Source: Punica granatum (taxonomy: Eukaryota; Streptophyta; Magnoliopsida; Myrtales; Lythraceae). From it: a stretch of 64,000 nt of DNA. The position numbers and the translations under genes were made by a program. The notes below the pieces were generated by a model that saw only the letters and a program-made list of their open reading frames with translations, was not told the origin of the DNA and made no database searches. The stretch is taken from positions 37,893,538-37,957,537 of the forward strand of contig NC_045127.1 of NCBI RefSeq assembly GCF_007655135.1. Reading direction: 5' to 3'. Shown one piece after another: positions 10,419 to 24,059 of the stretch (position 1 is its first letter; each line of letters begins with the position of its first letter).

Positions 10419-13400
10419 TGTATGGACCCGAATGTGGACTCTCGTCGGGGCTCGTATGCGCGCTTTTGGATCGCGCGGCTTGGGAGTGTCCACTTTCCCG
10501 GGGATGCGTGACGGACACGCATGAGAAGGAGTTGCCACTACCTATTTACGAGCTGAAGGTCGAGGGCTAGTGAGTTGCCCGGGTTAAGGGGTGTGGAACA
10601 CCTAGTTTTGCCAAGGCAATAGTCAGTGCGGAACCGAAAATTCCGTGTTTGGGGGTTCATGTTACGTGCGGGCCTATATCCCGCACATCCTTTCGATACT
10701 CTGGTTTGCTAGCTTGCAAGTTTTATTTCATTTACCGCGTGAATTAGGCCGCGCTCGGCTTGCACGTTTTGACACCGAAAATTCGGTGAACCAAACGATG
10801 TCGGTTGAAAAGTCGAAAGAGAAGTAGACTTGTATGTCGGGGAATCATTCGCTCACTGATTGAGATTTTTACAGAATGAATATACAAAATAAATCTGTAC
10901 AATGCTCTCAGAAAAACAATAAATACAAATTACAAATGATTGAATCCCAATCAGTTTGCGTTCGGTTATATTATTCCTCTCCGACTCGTCGTGAGTTCAG
11001 GGAAAATCTGAAAACTGAAATTCAATATGCTCTCTTAGTGAAGGGGGCGTTGGACCCCGTGACTGATGGTTAGGGCGTTGAACCCTAAGTGCAATGCGTC
11101 CTATGGGTCGGGCTCGACTCGCATGAACAAAAAAGAGCAGAAAATTAACAAACAACATGCAGATTGCAGACAATGTATTTGTTATTTCGGAGTTTAAGTA
11201 GATTAACAAGTTATTAACCCAGGGGTATTTTGCAAGCAAATGCTATATGCTAAACAAGCAATCGTGCAAAACGTTTTGCATTCGGCTTTGCTTTGAGAAC
11301 TTGACATATAGAGTCAAATCTCGTGTGTGTGGATTGCTTTTACGGTTTTCTGTATTGTGACATTGAAATTCCATTGAATTAGCCAAACTCGTATTTTGAC
11401 TCTAGATTTGGAATCTAGAGTTCCGCCTAACCATTATCTAGTGTTTGGTTAGGTCGAGTGAAAGGTTAATCAGCGTTCTGCATATTTTGTGACGGAGATA
11501 ACCATTCTAGTTACCGGAGTTTATGATAGGATGACAGTAGCTCATCCGTGGATAAGAAAAGGCTTCGCAGATGAACCTGCACCTGAATAGGTAGTATATT
11601 CTTATTTTGATACTATAGTGTTTCTGTCAAGCTAACTCTAGGGGTGTCGCTAAATTGTGAAAAAGACGATTTTACCATTTATTTGAAAATTATTTTTAGA
11701 AAAGGGAAACATCGCAATGCGGGCCATCTCGGCTTGTAGCCGGTGTAAACCTCTTCCATGGACCTTACAGGGTTATGCAAGAACCCCGAGAAAGCCAAAG
11801 AACTGGTCAGTCTGCCCGGAAGTGATCTAGAAAGATCTTCTGTATCCTGACCTAAGTTACCTAAAATCAGGTAAAAACTCAAGTTGAGACATACAAGTCC
11901 TTTCTAGACGTCCATGCTACATCGGACTGCGTGTTTCGGGATTTTCGAAATGCAAGTTTTGAAAGGGGCATGAACGTCATTTGACAAATCATCGACGCGA
12001 GTTATCAGTTAATTACCAATTCATGCAAACTTTGTCAGTGTGAAGTGGATTTAATCATGTGAGCGTCCCGATTCATCCGTTTGTGGATTACAGCTTAAAA
12101 TTAAATGCCGAATGCAGTAAATATGCGGGTTACAGACAATCAGACAAATCATGAATTGATCAACTAAATGGAGTATGAATATCCAAAAAGCTTAATTTAA
12201 TGAAAACAATTCATGACACGGCGACCAAGACTGGTTCAGGAAGGTCGAGGATAATTTGGTCAAAATGACCAAAATGCCCTCGGAACCCAAATGGCTCCGA
12301 AAGAGTCACCGATACATGAATCCATACTTTTTTACTTTAAAAACAATGTTTTAAAGTTGATAGCATGCGAGATTTGTGATAATGTTGAAATTTGCAATTT
12401 GCACAAAATCCGAGAAATGGATTTCATCGAGGTAAAGTGACCGTTCTTGATCCGAATAAGGTCGTGGAACCGTCGGCTCTTCCTTTTGGGAATAGTCGTG
12501 GGTTTCCTTGACCTATTTCGGGTTTCAAGCGTTCTCTTTAACCCAATTTTGACTATTTCTCGCATGCTCAAACGTTAAACATGGTAAATAACACGTATTT
12601 AACAAAGCTGGTATCGCCAAGAGTTTGGAAAACGCATTGAAGCATACAAACATGCACAAACACGTTATTTTATGAAATTAATAAAATAATACCGGCTCCA
12701 TGGGTGAGGGAAAACATAAAGATTTGGGAAACAATTCAAATCGGGGCAAGGAAACCGGTCTTGACCCGAAAAGGTCAAGATTACCCCTCGGTTACCTCTC
12801 CAAGAGGTTAATCCGAGAGGTATCTCGGCTTTTGCGGATCGATATGGTTTCCTCGACTTCGATTTAAACATTTCCTGACATGCTAGCACGTTAAACGATA
12901 ATAAACATGCATGATATAACATTGAGATTGCATAAAAATTAAATCTTGGAAGTGAAAACATGTTTAAAACCACTTATAACTCCATAAACACAATAAAAAT
13001 GTAAAAGTCCTAACTCTTCTAAGTCGAGAATGGTCATACCTAGTCCCGTGATGCGGAATGGGACTGTAAAAAGTCAGATTGGACCTTTGGTGAGTCGAGT
13101 TTGGGCTGTTTTTCGTTGAACAGACCCGAATAGGCGCAATAGACCCGACTAGAACACTGGGTAGACCCGACTGACACCCAGTAAAGAGCAGGCCGGTTTG
13201 GATAGATTCGATCGGATTTCTAGTCGGTTCACCCCGGTTCTGGACACCGAAGGGACCCTCCTTGGTGGTGGTGGTGGTTGTTTGGTCCCAAATTTGTCGA
13301 GTTGACCCGTATAGCTCTGTAAAGATCACGGAAAATAGAGTACGTCTGGAAAAAAGACCAGACAGGGCAGTTTTCGGGTCGGACGTCACCCTGGTGTCTC

Positions 13401-15255
13401 CCGATGAAATTTTGAGGCAAGGTCAACGGCTCCCGACTCCTAATTGACCCCCGAAGGAAGCTGCAGTGATCATTTTGTGAAAAGAGTCTTGGATCGACCC
13501 GATCTGCAAGAAAATCGCAAGAACAGTTAGAAAATTCGACCTGAATGGGCAGTCGGGCTGTTTCTTCGTGCTGGGCTAAAACTGACGGGTTTTTCTTGAA
13601 TTTCTCAACCCTTTGACACCTTAGGGTTGTCTGGGGAGGTGTTTGATGGGTTTTGGTAGCTCAAATAGGTCTAGAAAGGCTTGAAACCCGGGTGGGTATT
13701 TTTAACTCGAGAAGGACCAAAAATCCTGTTCGGTTCTGTGGTGGTTGTTCCGATGGGTTGGAGACTTCAAACTTAAAATCTAAGCCAGAAAATGGATAGA
13801 GGGGGTCGAAAACATGTGGGATATGAAGTTTGGTAAAGTTTAGATTTAAGCCTGGAAATGGCTGCGGTTTTGCTGGAGCTAAGGGAGGCTTGAGAGCATT
13901 TTGAAGAGTGAGAAATGTTAGAGAGATAGTGTGTGGTGAGTTGTGATTAGCATAATGACATAAATCTTGTTCTAGGCAAATATTAATGGCAATTAAGTCG
14001 AATTGTCAATGTGCCCGCGAAAACAGTTCAAATGAGCCCAAAATCATCCATTTTGCTCCGAGGAATGTTCATGTGGTTTTTCAGCTCGGAAGCCGGTTTT
14101 GCTCATTTCAGACGATTGGAGCAAAGTTAGTCATTTCTGAATGCACATCTCGTGTCTGCATTTCGAATTGATCGTTTTGATGTGCATTGTCAATCAGACT
14201 GAATAATTGACCAATAAGCCGGTATTGCAAATGTGAAGCCTAAGACGTCCTAGGAGCCCGAAGCTGGATTTCTCAGAATGCTTTCTGAGTTACTTGGATG
14301 ATTTGGAGATTGCTATGATCTCTGTTCGTTGATAACAGACTCCGAAGGATTGAAAAAGTGCATCTGAAACCCTAAAAGCACTGTTTTGAGGGCCTAGATG
14401 GATTGTGAGATTCCATCTGAGGATTTCACAATGAGCGTTGAGATAAGCGGCACAGGGTTGGCCAATCATCCAGCGTCAAGTTTCCGCGAAAAGGACCTCC
14501 GGTTATGAATTTCCTTTAAAAACGGTATTTTCTGTCATTCGTATGTCATTCGGGAAATTGAAAGGGATATTACAATCTGATTTGCCCAATTGCGTATGGT
14601 TGTTGTAGTTTTTGGGGCAATGTATGGCTAACTTGGATTGCCAATGTTCTGTCAGAGCAGTCTCCTCATATGCTTTTCCGTTGAGGGGTATGCTTGTTAT
14701 GCCGCTTGGGAGTCATTCGAGGTGTCTGCATGACTTTCAAGAAGCAATCTAAACCAATGCTCATACTCCGTATAATTGTTGGATGTGACTGCATCAGACA
14801 TCCGGCACTAACTTTTCTCTGGTGAACCAGTGTTTTTGGATTTCCACTGAAAAGTTATCTGTATACAGAAAATTGCTCTGTATAGAGCAAATGATCTGCG
14901 AAATGTATTTGAAGACACTTTTCTTCTGTTTGGCACCGCTAGGGATTTTTGGAGTCCATTATTAACTATCATGTAATGGTCGAGCGAACCAGCAAAAAAT
15001 AGCACTGTTGGTAAGGTATTCTAAAAACACTGGTTTGTATGCTGTTTGTGCTCCCTGTTTGCTCTGTATATTTCTAGATGATTTTGTATGTTACTCTGTC
15101 ATGTGCTTGAATCATCTGCCTATCTCTATTGACTTAAGAATGAATAGCAATTTACTGCTTTGTCGAGCCTTCTTCCATATCAATGTTCAAGTCATAGTCT
15201 GGATTGCTGTTGATAGACATTTCCTGAACTGGTGAGCCAAAATGGGGTGCTGACA
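10419..15255 (-). repeat. 5' LTR of element A (4837 bp)
   Basis: On the minus strand it begins TGTCAGCACCCCATTTTGG at 15255 and ends in ..ataca at 10419, 3 nt before the PBS. It shares the subfamily of the C and E LTRs: the block near 14820-14930 (tatacagaaaattgctctgtatag) reappears in both. Open frames inside it are short and resemble nothing. Its partner 3' LTR lies left of the window, so age cannot be estimated. Confidence 0.88.
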
Positions 15256-16198
15256 GCCTCCACACACACTGAGTTCGTGCGACCCAAGCGCGGTACGGGG
15301 TCCAACCTCGAGTCATCGTTTCGAACCTAGTGGTATCCAAGCGGAGGATGACTTGGGTCGAGATGCGTGAAACGAGGTTAGACAATCACCCGGGAGCTCG
15401 ACCGGTTTTACAGCTATTTGAAGGACCATTATGTCATGCTCGGATTCGTTGGTTCAATCGGACTCGACCCCGGCTCTCACGAGCCTGCGTCGCATTAATT
15501 TCGGTTTCGGTATTTCCAACCCCACGGCAAGCACGGGTGGAATATTGACTGAATGCGAATTGATTGGGATCCCATTTGATGTATTTGTATTTAATATTGA
15601 GAGTACATTGTGAGGTATCATTTGTGCATTCGTTCATGTAATGATCCCCGTCGGCGAGCAGAGGTCCAAGAGTCGAAACCGGTCGAGTTGGTTTACGAGT
15701 CCCTAAGACGAGTGCGACCACACGAGTCACAGGCCCGGTCCACACTATGAACCGGCCATTTCAATTCGATAGTCTAGACGCGAGGACGTTAGATCGAATC
15801 CTTGACACGAGGATCCGCTCCTCTTCCTGGCTGTTAGCCCGAATCGATTGTTTATTTGAATTTACGGCGTCAAACCGAGTAAGACGAGTAGAGCCTAGTC
15901 AAGCGGTAATAAAATAAAAACGGCAAACCCAAGCCAAATCAGAGTACCGATAGGGCGTGTAGGATGTAGGTCCGCACATAACAAAACCCCCAAACTCGGA
16001 ACTCTTGGTTCCGCAAGACCATGTGCCTTAGCAAACTAAGTGTATCCATTAACCCTAGACCCGGGCAACTTAGCGGCCCTTGATCTCCGAGTCGTAAATA
16101 GGTAATGGCGACTCTTGCTCACGCGTGCTCGTAGCACGTCCTCTACGATCAGCACGCACGCATGCAGGCACCGACGAGGCGAAATTCGGGTTCGCACA
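15256..16198 (+). repeat. LTR G, 3' fragment of an older plus-strand Ogre LTR
   Basis: It aligns with the last ~980 bp of element B's LTR (about 54010-54989): gcctc..cactgag, gcgtgaaac..ttaga, cacccgggagctcga, and the terminal accgacgaggcgaaattcgg. It ends ..ttcgcaca at 16198 with no PBS after it, so it is a 3' or solo LTR. Its 5' part was displaced by insertion of A and should continue left of A outside the window; gcctc (15256-15260) is the predicted target duplication. Confidence 0.8.
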
Positions 16199-16518
16199 GT
16201 CACATGGCCCAAACTTGCCCAAAATACTCAAAAGAAACGAGATATGCACTCAGATCGCATTGTTACGGCAAAACAACAATATTGCCACGACAATTTCATC
16301 TGATTCAGTGAACAAAATTGCTACTGCGATTTTAGAATTTTCCCACAACAATAAATACTGAGATGACTCCATGTGCTCTCCTTGCATCCCAAATCTCAAA
16401 CTTAGTTTTCAAATTCCTCATACCTCCATAATCATTCCTAAAACACAAAACTTGACATTAATAGATAATATTGGCATAAAATTCTCGAAAACTAACAAGA
16501 GACAATAAAAAAATACCT
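16199..16518. other. 320-bp AT-rich spacer between two element ends
   Basis: No LTR, PBS or coding similarity is seen. It lies between the end of LTR G and the end of D's 3' LTR, so it may be a piece of the pre-insertion genome. The flank tacct (16514-16518) would be D's target duplication, gtcac (16199-16203) that of G. Confidence 0.5.
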
Positions 16519-19500
16519 TGTGCGCACCCGAATTTTATCTCGTCGGGGCATGCAATTTGCGCGCCTATGCAACGCGGCTTGGGAGTATCTACTTTCCAGG
16601 GGACGCGCGTGAGAAGGAGTCGCCACCTTCCATTTTACGATCCGGAGGTCGAGGGCCAGTAAGTTACCTGAGTCTAGGGCTATGGGATACATCTAGTATG
16701 CTAAGGCAATGGTCTATATGGAACCGGAAATTCCGAATTCAAGGGTTCTATTACGTGCGGGCCTATATCCCGCACGCCCTTTTGGTACTTTAGCTTGCTA
16801 GGCTTTCCATTTTATTTATTTACCGTGATTTAGGGTTGCACTTGACTCGCCCGTTTTGACGTCGTAAATTCGGTGAAATGATCACTTCGGGACAAGGCCC
16901 CGAAAGAAGAGTAAGCTTGCATCTCGGGGAATCGGTTCACCATCTTCGCGTTACAGTTCGTCGAACCATGGTGGTCAATTCCCTGCACGAACCGAGACCG
17001 CAAGTGTTCGGGCTTACTCATCTCTAGGTAGCAATAGGCCGACTCGACCAGTTCGACACTCGGACCTCTCGCTCGCTAATCAGGGATCCTTACAAATGAG
17101 TAAATAAGTGTACAAATAACATCCTCGCAACGTGCTCTCGAATAATTATAAAAATACAACTGAATAAAGTAAATGGATCCTAATCGGTTTGCATTGGGCC
17201 AATATTCCGCTCCGGCTCACCACGAGATTTTGAATGATCGATAAGTAAATTAAGGCAATGCAGGCTCAAGGAGCCGAGGGTCAAGTCCGACCGGACCGAC
17301 GGACAGTAAAAGAGTCGATTGACTCTCGAGATGGTTGTGAGAATGGTCGAGCTCTCGGGCGATTGTCAAGCTACGATTCATGTACCCAATCCGAGTCGTC
17401 TTCCGCTTAGAAACTACTCGGAGTAAAGTGGTGACTCGAGGCTAGACCCCATTCCGCACTCGGGTTACACGCGCTGGTGTACATGGGGGGCCGTTGGACC
17501 CCGTGCAATATGTAACCTATGGGTTCGGACCCGAGTAGCAACAAATCAACAAATAAAAGCGGAAAACATAAGAAAACTAATAAAAACTGATATAAACAGA
17601 TAAAAACAGACAAATAACTAATAAATAGACAAGTGCAGACAAGTTGTGTATTAGACCGAATTTACATGACTTAATCAATTATTAACTGGGGTTACTTGAC
17701 AAATAATTTATCTAGCCTAGGCAAACATATGAATGTGCTAGAATGCAGTTCTAAGTCGACTATGTGAGTGGGTTTGTTTTAAGGCTTTGTTTTGTAGATG
17801 ACAATGTGGTTTCACTGAATATGCCAAACTTGTGTTTGACTCTAGATTTGGAACCTAGAGTTCCGCCTGCCATTATCTAACGTTTATATAAGCCGAGTGA
17901 ATGCTTAGTCCGGTTTTATATATTTTGTGACAAAGGTAATAGCACTAACTACCGAATCTATGGTAAGATGACTGAAATACCGAAAGTGAATGAAACGGGC
18001 CATGCGAATAAGACTCGCACCCGAACGGGCTGCCCTTTTCCAACCATAAATCAAGGTGTTTTGATCTCCTTAACGCCTAGAATGTTGGCGTGTCACGAAA
18101 CAATGGTTGTGCTATGGGTTTACGAAATGTGTAAAGAGTTAGTGAAAAATTGAGATCGCGTGGCACGAAGGGGTCTAATGGAGACTTGCGTGCTTTGACT
18201 TGAGCCACCTCAAATTGGGCTCGAACTCGAGTCAAGGTGCACAAGTCCACCTTAGACAATGACTCTATTCGTGTTACGTGTCTTAGTATTTTGAAATTGT
18301 GAATTTTAAAAGGGCATTTTCGACGGTTCATGATTTGTCGACGCGTTTACAAATTGATAGCCGATTCATGCAATTTAGTTTAAGCTGGATGATTTGCTTA
18401 ACCGAATTATGCGTCCCATTTCCCCGTTCGTGGAATTATTAAGGATTGTTGCCTCAAACCTCAAATGTTATGGTTTAATGGAATGATTGTTCAAAATTAA
18501 CGCGCTTAACATCCAAACTAACGCGTAATTAACGACGAAATGAAAAATGCGATTACACACAATCCGAAAATCGACTTGGAATCGAAGGAGGAGGCCGCCC
18601 TTGACCCGATTAGAGTCAAGGAACTTTCGGCCAACTCTTCAAGAGAGAGGCCGTGAGCCACCTTGACTCAACTTGGGTCTTGAATGGTCTTTTCACCCGA
18701 TTTTAATCATTTTTCGCACGCATAAGATATCAAACACAATAACAGTACATATTTGACTAAGTTGATGCCGCCATGCTCTTGAAAAACACATGCAAAAACA
18801 TAAACACACACAAACATGATATTTAAAGGAATCGATAAAACGACATCAGTACGAAAAACGAGGTAAATTGTAAACGCATTAAACATGAAAACAGAGTTGA
18901 ATTGGGGTCAAGGGGTCTATTTTGGATCTAGATTCAGTCTGGAGTGGGCTGCATTAGACCCAAAAATTAGTGTGATCCGATTTGTCGAATAGATAGAAAT
19001 TTCGGTAAATAATTTGTATTCGAAGTTGCAACTCCCAGAAAAATATGAAATTTTGTGTAGGACCTTAAAATAACATCAAGAACTTGTGGTAAAAATTTCA
19101 GCTCGAAGTCGGATGGTTCACGAGACCTACCAAAATCAGACCAAAAACACCGAAATGACAGGTAAATATTTTTTATCTGGAGATTCAGTGCCCAGAAAAA
19201 TTTGAAATTTTTTGTGGGGACTTAAAAATAACATCAAGAACCTGTGGTAAAAAGTTCAGCTCATTTTTCAGTCGGATGGTTTACGAAATTGCTCAAGGGC
19301 CAAACCCGGGATCTAAGGGAAAGCATGTGAAATGAGTCCTTGACACCCATCCAACACTCCAGCAGTAAACACGCATACGATAAGTCGATATTTACATGCA
19401 AAAAAAAAAACTAAGAACATGAAAGTTAAGTCGAATCGGGTCCGCCTTATCACCCCATAAGCCTAGATAACTAAGAGACCTACTTCTCTAAGTTGTAGAG

Positions 19501-21865
19501 AAGTTATACCTAGCCTCGGAATGCGAGGAAAGAGTCGGAGAAGTGGCAAGAGGGTCGCTAGATCTGGCTGGAAAAAAAATACAGAGAGCACCTGGGAAGA
19601 AATGGGGTGGTTCGGATGGCTTGGGACGGTTGCACGGCGTCGGCACGAGCTCCCTCAACTCCCAAGGGACTGTTGGACGTGGCTAGGAGGGGCTGGTAGG
19701 GTGCCAAGATCCGAGCAAACCCGGAAACATCAGGCAAACTCGTGAGAGATAAACAAGACCCGGAAAAGAAAAGTGAAGAAAAGGCGGTTGTGCTTGTTTG
19801 CGCGGCTCTCGGACCATGGCCACCTCGTCACGGGGGAGAGTGAGGGTCGTGAGGAACCCTAGAATGTGTAGGCACGACTCGCCTCAGTCATGTAATGGAG
19901 AAAACATCAAGGAAACCCGAGAAACACCTTAGATGTCCGAATCTGCCCAGTTTTGGAACGGTGGGCTGGGACCTCCAAATGCTGAAAATAACCTCGGAAA
20001 TGGACTCGGGAGGGTGGAAATAGGTGGGGTATGAAGTTTGGTTAAAGTTGGTACGGGATGGGTGGCGGTCGCCGGAAAACGATTAAGTTTTCGACAATTT
20101 TGCCTTGATTCGGTGGTTGTGCTGGGTTGAGTGAACTACTGGAGTTGAAGGGTGTTTGAGTGAGTTTTTAGAGTGAGAAAGCTTGAGAGAAGGTGGAAGA
20201 TGAGTTGTGATTAGTGTTAATGATGCAAGGGAACTTATAGGTGGCCTAATAAGGCAAAATTAGTGAAATTAAGTGCAATTAGAGGGGGTGCTTTCGGGGA
20301 TCCGAATTTTTGAGTGTCATTAGGGAGGGCAAATGGCCTTGTAGTGTATGGGGAAAGCAAGAGAAGGGAAATGGGAGTTGATGGATGTGAGATGTGTAAG
20401 AAGATATTTTGAATTGAATGGAGGAGGCTCATTTGGCTTGCCCTTAGAGGAGAGCCATGGCTCGTGGCTCGGTTCGGCTTGGCTTGGCTTAGCTTGGCTT
20501 GGCTTGGCTTGGCTAGCTTGGGTTCCCACTTGGTTGGGAAGAAAGCCAGAAGAAGCTTGAGGCTCGATTAGTCGCGCGTTTGATTTTCGTGGCTCGTTTG
20601 AACGACGAATTATCAATGTACGCGCGAATACGATTTTAATGAGCCTAATATTGACATGCTTGTAAGAGAACTCTTGGGTGGCCCGGGGACTCAAAAGTTG
20701 GTTTTGCTCTATTTGGATGATCAGAGCGAAGTTGTCCGTTTCTGTCGCTTGTTCGCGTCATGCGTGCTGTACTGCTCATGTCGGCGTGCTTAATGCTTTG
20801 GGCGGAACCATTGACTCGCCGACCTCGGCTGGAGATCGCTAATTGGAGACATCCTAGGAATCCGCGAACAAGGCTCTCTCAGTGCTTTTCAAGTGTTTTG
20901 ATGTGTTCAGAGACCATTGCGATCTCCATTTGTCAAAAACAAGTCCCGAAGGTTTGCCGGGAGGCGTTCGTGACCATTGAAACGTCACTCGGGAGACCGG
21001 TATGGTTTTCTTGGTCCGAGCCGAAATGATTTCACAGGCCCTAGGGGTTGTTGGGAGTGGGTAGTGCAAAGCTCGGATGTCAACATTTCCCCGAATGAGC
21101 TCTGAGCGCAAGATTCTGTGTGAAATGGGCACTTTTACTACCGGAATGGTACTTGAGAAGCCTAAATGGATTGTGCACTGTGATAAGGGTTTCTCTCCCA
21201 AGCCCTTGAGGTCCTTGGGATTGATTGGCGCAGGTTTCGTGCACTGACTGTTTGTCAAAAAGGTCTCCGGCTATGTTTTTGTGCAGAAAGAGTCCCTTTT
21301 TCCCGAGTCGGGATCAACTCGGGAAACCAAGATGGGTTCCGAAAAGTGGTCTGAAACTTGATCCCTAGTCCTAATGACCCTTGGTGTGTACAGGCCTATT
21401 TTCGAATGCCGTTTATTTGTCCGTGGAGCGGGCATCCCGGGAGCCCTGTTAGGAAGGCGTCTGCGAAAGTTCGGGGGTGCCCCGGCTTAAGCAGAAAGTT
21501 TCTGAAATGCGCTCAGAGGTGCTATTGGTCATTTTGGTACTAAGAGGGATTTTTAGAGTCCCATATTGGATACATTCTGATGCTACGGTGATTCGACGGT
21601 GAATAGTGCCATAGTGCCGGCTTCCATTTCCCCGATGTCCGTTGTCTGCTCGGCTTCTCTGGTTTCTTGCTATGACCTTTTCTGGGGGCCCTTGCTTCTC
21701 TTTTGTGATCCATGCCCCCTAATCATGTGTTTGCCCCTGTTGCCTCTACTATGAATAGTGGCCCGAGCTCTTCTATGCCTCGTTTTGCTGCGCTTGTCGA
21801 GTTGTAGTCCTAGTAGCTATTGTTGCTCCTCGTCGGAGCATGTAGACCAGAATGGGGTGCTGACA
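16519..21865 (-). repeat. 3' LTR of element D (5347 bp)
   Basis: On the minus strand it begins TGTCAGCACCCCATTCTGG (21865) and ends ..gtgcgcaca (16519). No PBS follows, and a PPT precedes it, so it is the 3' LTR. It resembles B's LTR: gggactctaaaaatccctc, the aagcc-rich block (20465-20525) and the terminal part near 16520-16640. A TATA-like ctataag lies at 20233-20240 on the minus strand. Confidence 0.88.
20233..20240 (-). promoter_or_regulatory. TATA-like box in D LTR
   Basis: The minus strand reads ctataagt in the same LTR region where B has TATAAAG, followed by similar sequence (cattaa..taatcac). Probable core promoter of the LTR. Confidence 0.45.
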
Positions 21866-21913
21866 GCTTGACCCTCTTTGGTTGCATGCTCGATTAGAGG
21901 ACGCAACCAAAGA
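21866..21913 (-). promoter_or_regulatory. Polypurine tract and overlapping hairpin of element D
   Basis: The minus strand reads AAAGAGGGTCAAGC directly before the LTR, matching the PPT of C and E. Its 5' end is the 3' arm of a perfect 11-bp stem (21913-21903 with 21885-21875; TCTTTGGTTGC / GCAACCAAAGA) with a 17-nt loop. The PPT primes plus-strand DNA synthesis; the hairpin is conserved in three elements. Confidence 0.75.
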
Positions 21914-22149
21914 CTATGAGAAGCACCCCGTTTGATTCCGGCGACCACTTTGGCATCTCCCTCGTGTCCGCTTGTTCTCCTGCTTTGGATGTATGGGGAA
22001 AACTATGCAATTGTACAGTGCCTGTTGTAAGAAATAAGGTAAAGAAATTATGGCAAGGAAGCAGGAAGGTGTAAGGAACGAAGGTTGAAACTCAAAGGTA
22101 ATAAATGGGTGTCAAAACCCGAAAGTGATAGATGGGTGTCAAAACCCGA

Positions 22150-22960
22150 AAGCAGTGAAGAGTGGATTTCTAAATCCAAAGCAGTAAAGGTGTGTGTCTA
22201 AACTCGAAGCAATAAAAGATGAGTATGAAACCTTGAATGCAGAACAGCGGGTGTGAAACCCTGAATGCAGTAAAAGCAGGTGTGAAACCCTGAATGCAAC
22301 GATGCGGATGTGAAACCCTTAATGCAGCGAAAGTGGATGTGAAACCCTGAATGTAGAATAGTGGGTGTGAAACCTTGAATGCAGTGAAAGCGGGTAAGAA
22401 ACCCTGAATGCAGTAAAAGCGGGTGTGAAACCCTAAATGTAGCGGAAGCGGGTGTGAAACCCTTAATGCAGTGATGTGGGATATGGGAGTGAAACCCTTA
22501 GTGCAGGGGAAGCGGGTGTGAAACCCTGAATGCAGTAAAAACGGATGTGAAACCCTGAATTGTGAATGGTGGGTGTGAAACCTGAATGCAGCAAAATGGG
22601 TGTGAAACCCGAAAATAGTAAAATGGGTGTGAAACCCGAACGTAGTAAGATGCGGGTGTGAAACCCGAAAGTAGTAAAATGGGTGTAAAACCCGAACGCA
22701 GTAAGATGCGGGTGTGAAACCCGTGTGAGTGTGAAACCGGAATGCAATGTGATGCAGGTGTGAAACCCGAGTGCAACGCGATGTGGGTGTGAAACCCGAG
22801 TGCAATGAATGGTGGGTGTGAAACCCGAGTGCAATGGGACGTGGGTGTGAAACCCGAGCGCGATGCAATGCGGGTGTGAAACCCGAGTGCAATGAATGGT
22901 GGGTGTGAACCCAAGTGCAATAAATGTGGGGCTGAAGCCCGAAAGCGACAAATGCAAGCT
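22150..22960 (-). repeat. Tandem array of ~29-bp units in element D
   Basis: About 27 degenerate copies of a unit like gggtgtgaaaccctgaatgcagtaaa. Because the unit length is near a multiple of three minus one, all three minus frames stay open for long stretches and give spurious HTRVSH-type proteins. Element C has about five copies of the same unit family (35635-35775), so copy number is hypervariable between elements. Confidence 0.85.
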
Positions 22961-24059
22961 GATAGGAAAACGTAAGAACTGTAGATGTCGTAGGGTGCTA
23001 AAAAAAGGCGATTTTGCTTGTCGTTGAGTCAGGATTATGCTGGGATGATGCAGTGATAGGTGGGGCTAATAGTTTGTCGCGTGACTAGAGCGCCTGCTGG
23101 ATGATTGCATCATATGCAGCCTTGGGGTGTTGATTTGTCGAAGGCCGACGTGGCCGTTGAGCGATAGCTGGTTAAACTATCGAAGGCTGGCACCGCTATT
23201 GAAGCAGTTACGTAGTTTGCTGGGAGCCATCCTTGCTGCAGGGGCGGTTGTGGTTCGTCGAGGATGCCTCGGTTGTGCGATGAGGGACTCGAGCTCCGTG
23301 AGAGGAGTGCCCACGTATCCCGTGGGACCGGGAATCAAAGTCCGCAATAGTTATTGTGGCTTGCAGTACCTGTGATCTTGGCATCATGAGTAAGTCATGG
23401 GGGTTACTAGCAATGTGTAAGTACAGGTAAAAGGAAATTTTGTGACTCATGCTCTTCAATTTCGAGTCACTTAAGTGACCCGTGGAGAGTCTTTGTTTTG
23501 GTGATGCGAATGGGGTCCCACTTTCAGAGGTCTCGATGCGAGGCCTCCGGGGCTCATGTTGGCCATGTATGGGCATATCAAGACGTTCTCAAAGATGCCC
23601 CAGCGGCTTTATCAGTTGTTCGACGCGCCTGTCGACTTGGGACCTTTCTCGTCATGGTGCCATAGGGCGGCTGCGTTCGTAACCCGCATGGGGATTTATG
23701 TTCAGATTTGGTCAAACCTTGATCTAATCATTTTCAAAGTGTTATGATTAGACTCCCGGAGAGGAACATCTGGGACTTCGGCTTTGTGGTAGCCGATTGA
23801 AAGGTGGTTGTGACCCGTTTAGAGCTATGTAAATAACAATGAGAAAAGAGAAAGCTTGGGGAGCACGTTACCCAAGGCTAAAAGGATACACGGGTTCATG
23901 CCTGCAGCAAAATGTACCCCCCATTTTGTCTTTCTGTTGTGTGGGCTACGCCAAAATCCTCGGACAGCATGCTCAGTTGCCCACTGTGCCTGAGTAAGAA
24001 TCCGCCTTGGAAAGTTGAGTTATGTAGGAGAACCGATCGGGGATCGTGTTGGAGTAGAT

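Larger units (their letters stand above)
1..15255 (-). mobile_element. Element A: Ogre-like Ty3/gypsy (Tat) retrotransposon, 3' end outside window
   Basis: Read on the minus strand the order is 5' LTR (15255-10419), PBS, leader, ORF1, gag, protease with G-patch, intron, RT, RNase H, archaeal-type RNase H, integrase and 3' non-coding region; the 3' LTR lies beyond position 1. The domain order, dual RNase H, ORF1 before gag and 4.8-kb LTR fit the Ogre group of the Tat lineage. Every coding region carries frameshifts or stops, so it is non-functional as it stands. It is inserted in LTR G: sequence homologous to the 3' part of a plus-strand LTR starts immediately at 15256. Confidence 0.93.

Noticed and set aside
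20465..20525. ggcttggctt-type short repeat as a possible microsatellite locus
   Set aside because: It is part of the D LTR; B's LTR has a related aagcc-rich block at the same relative place.
16519..21865. D LTR as a solo LTR
   Set aside because: A PPT with conserved hairpin and homologous internal sequence directly adjoin its 5' end, and the flanking pentamers (tacct, gcttg) do not match.
22170..22957. Three overlapping minus-strand open frames with FHTRVSH-like repeats
   Set aside because: Translation of the ~29-bp tandem array; similar in all frames, no start context, not conserved in C.
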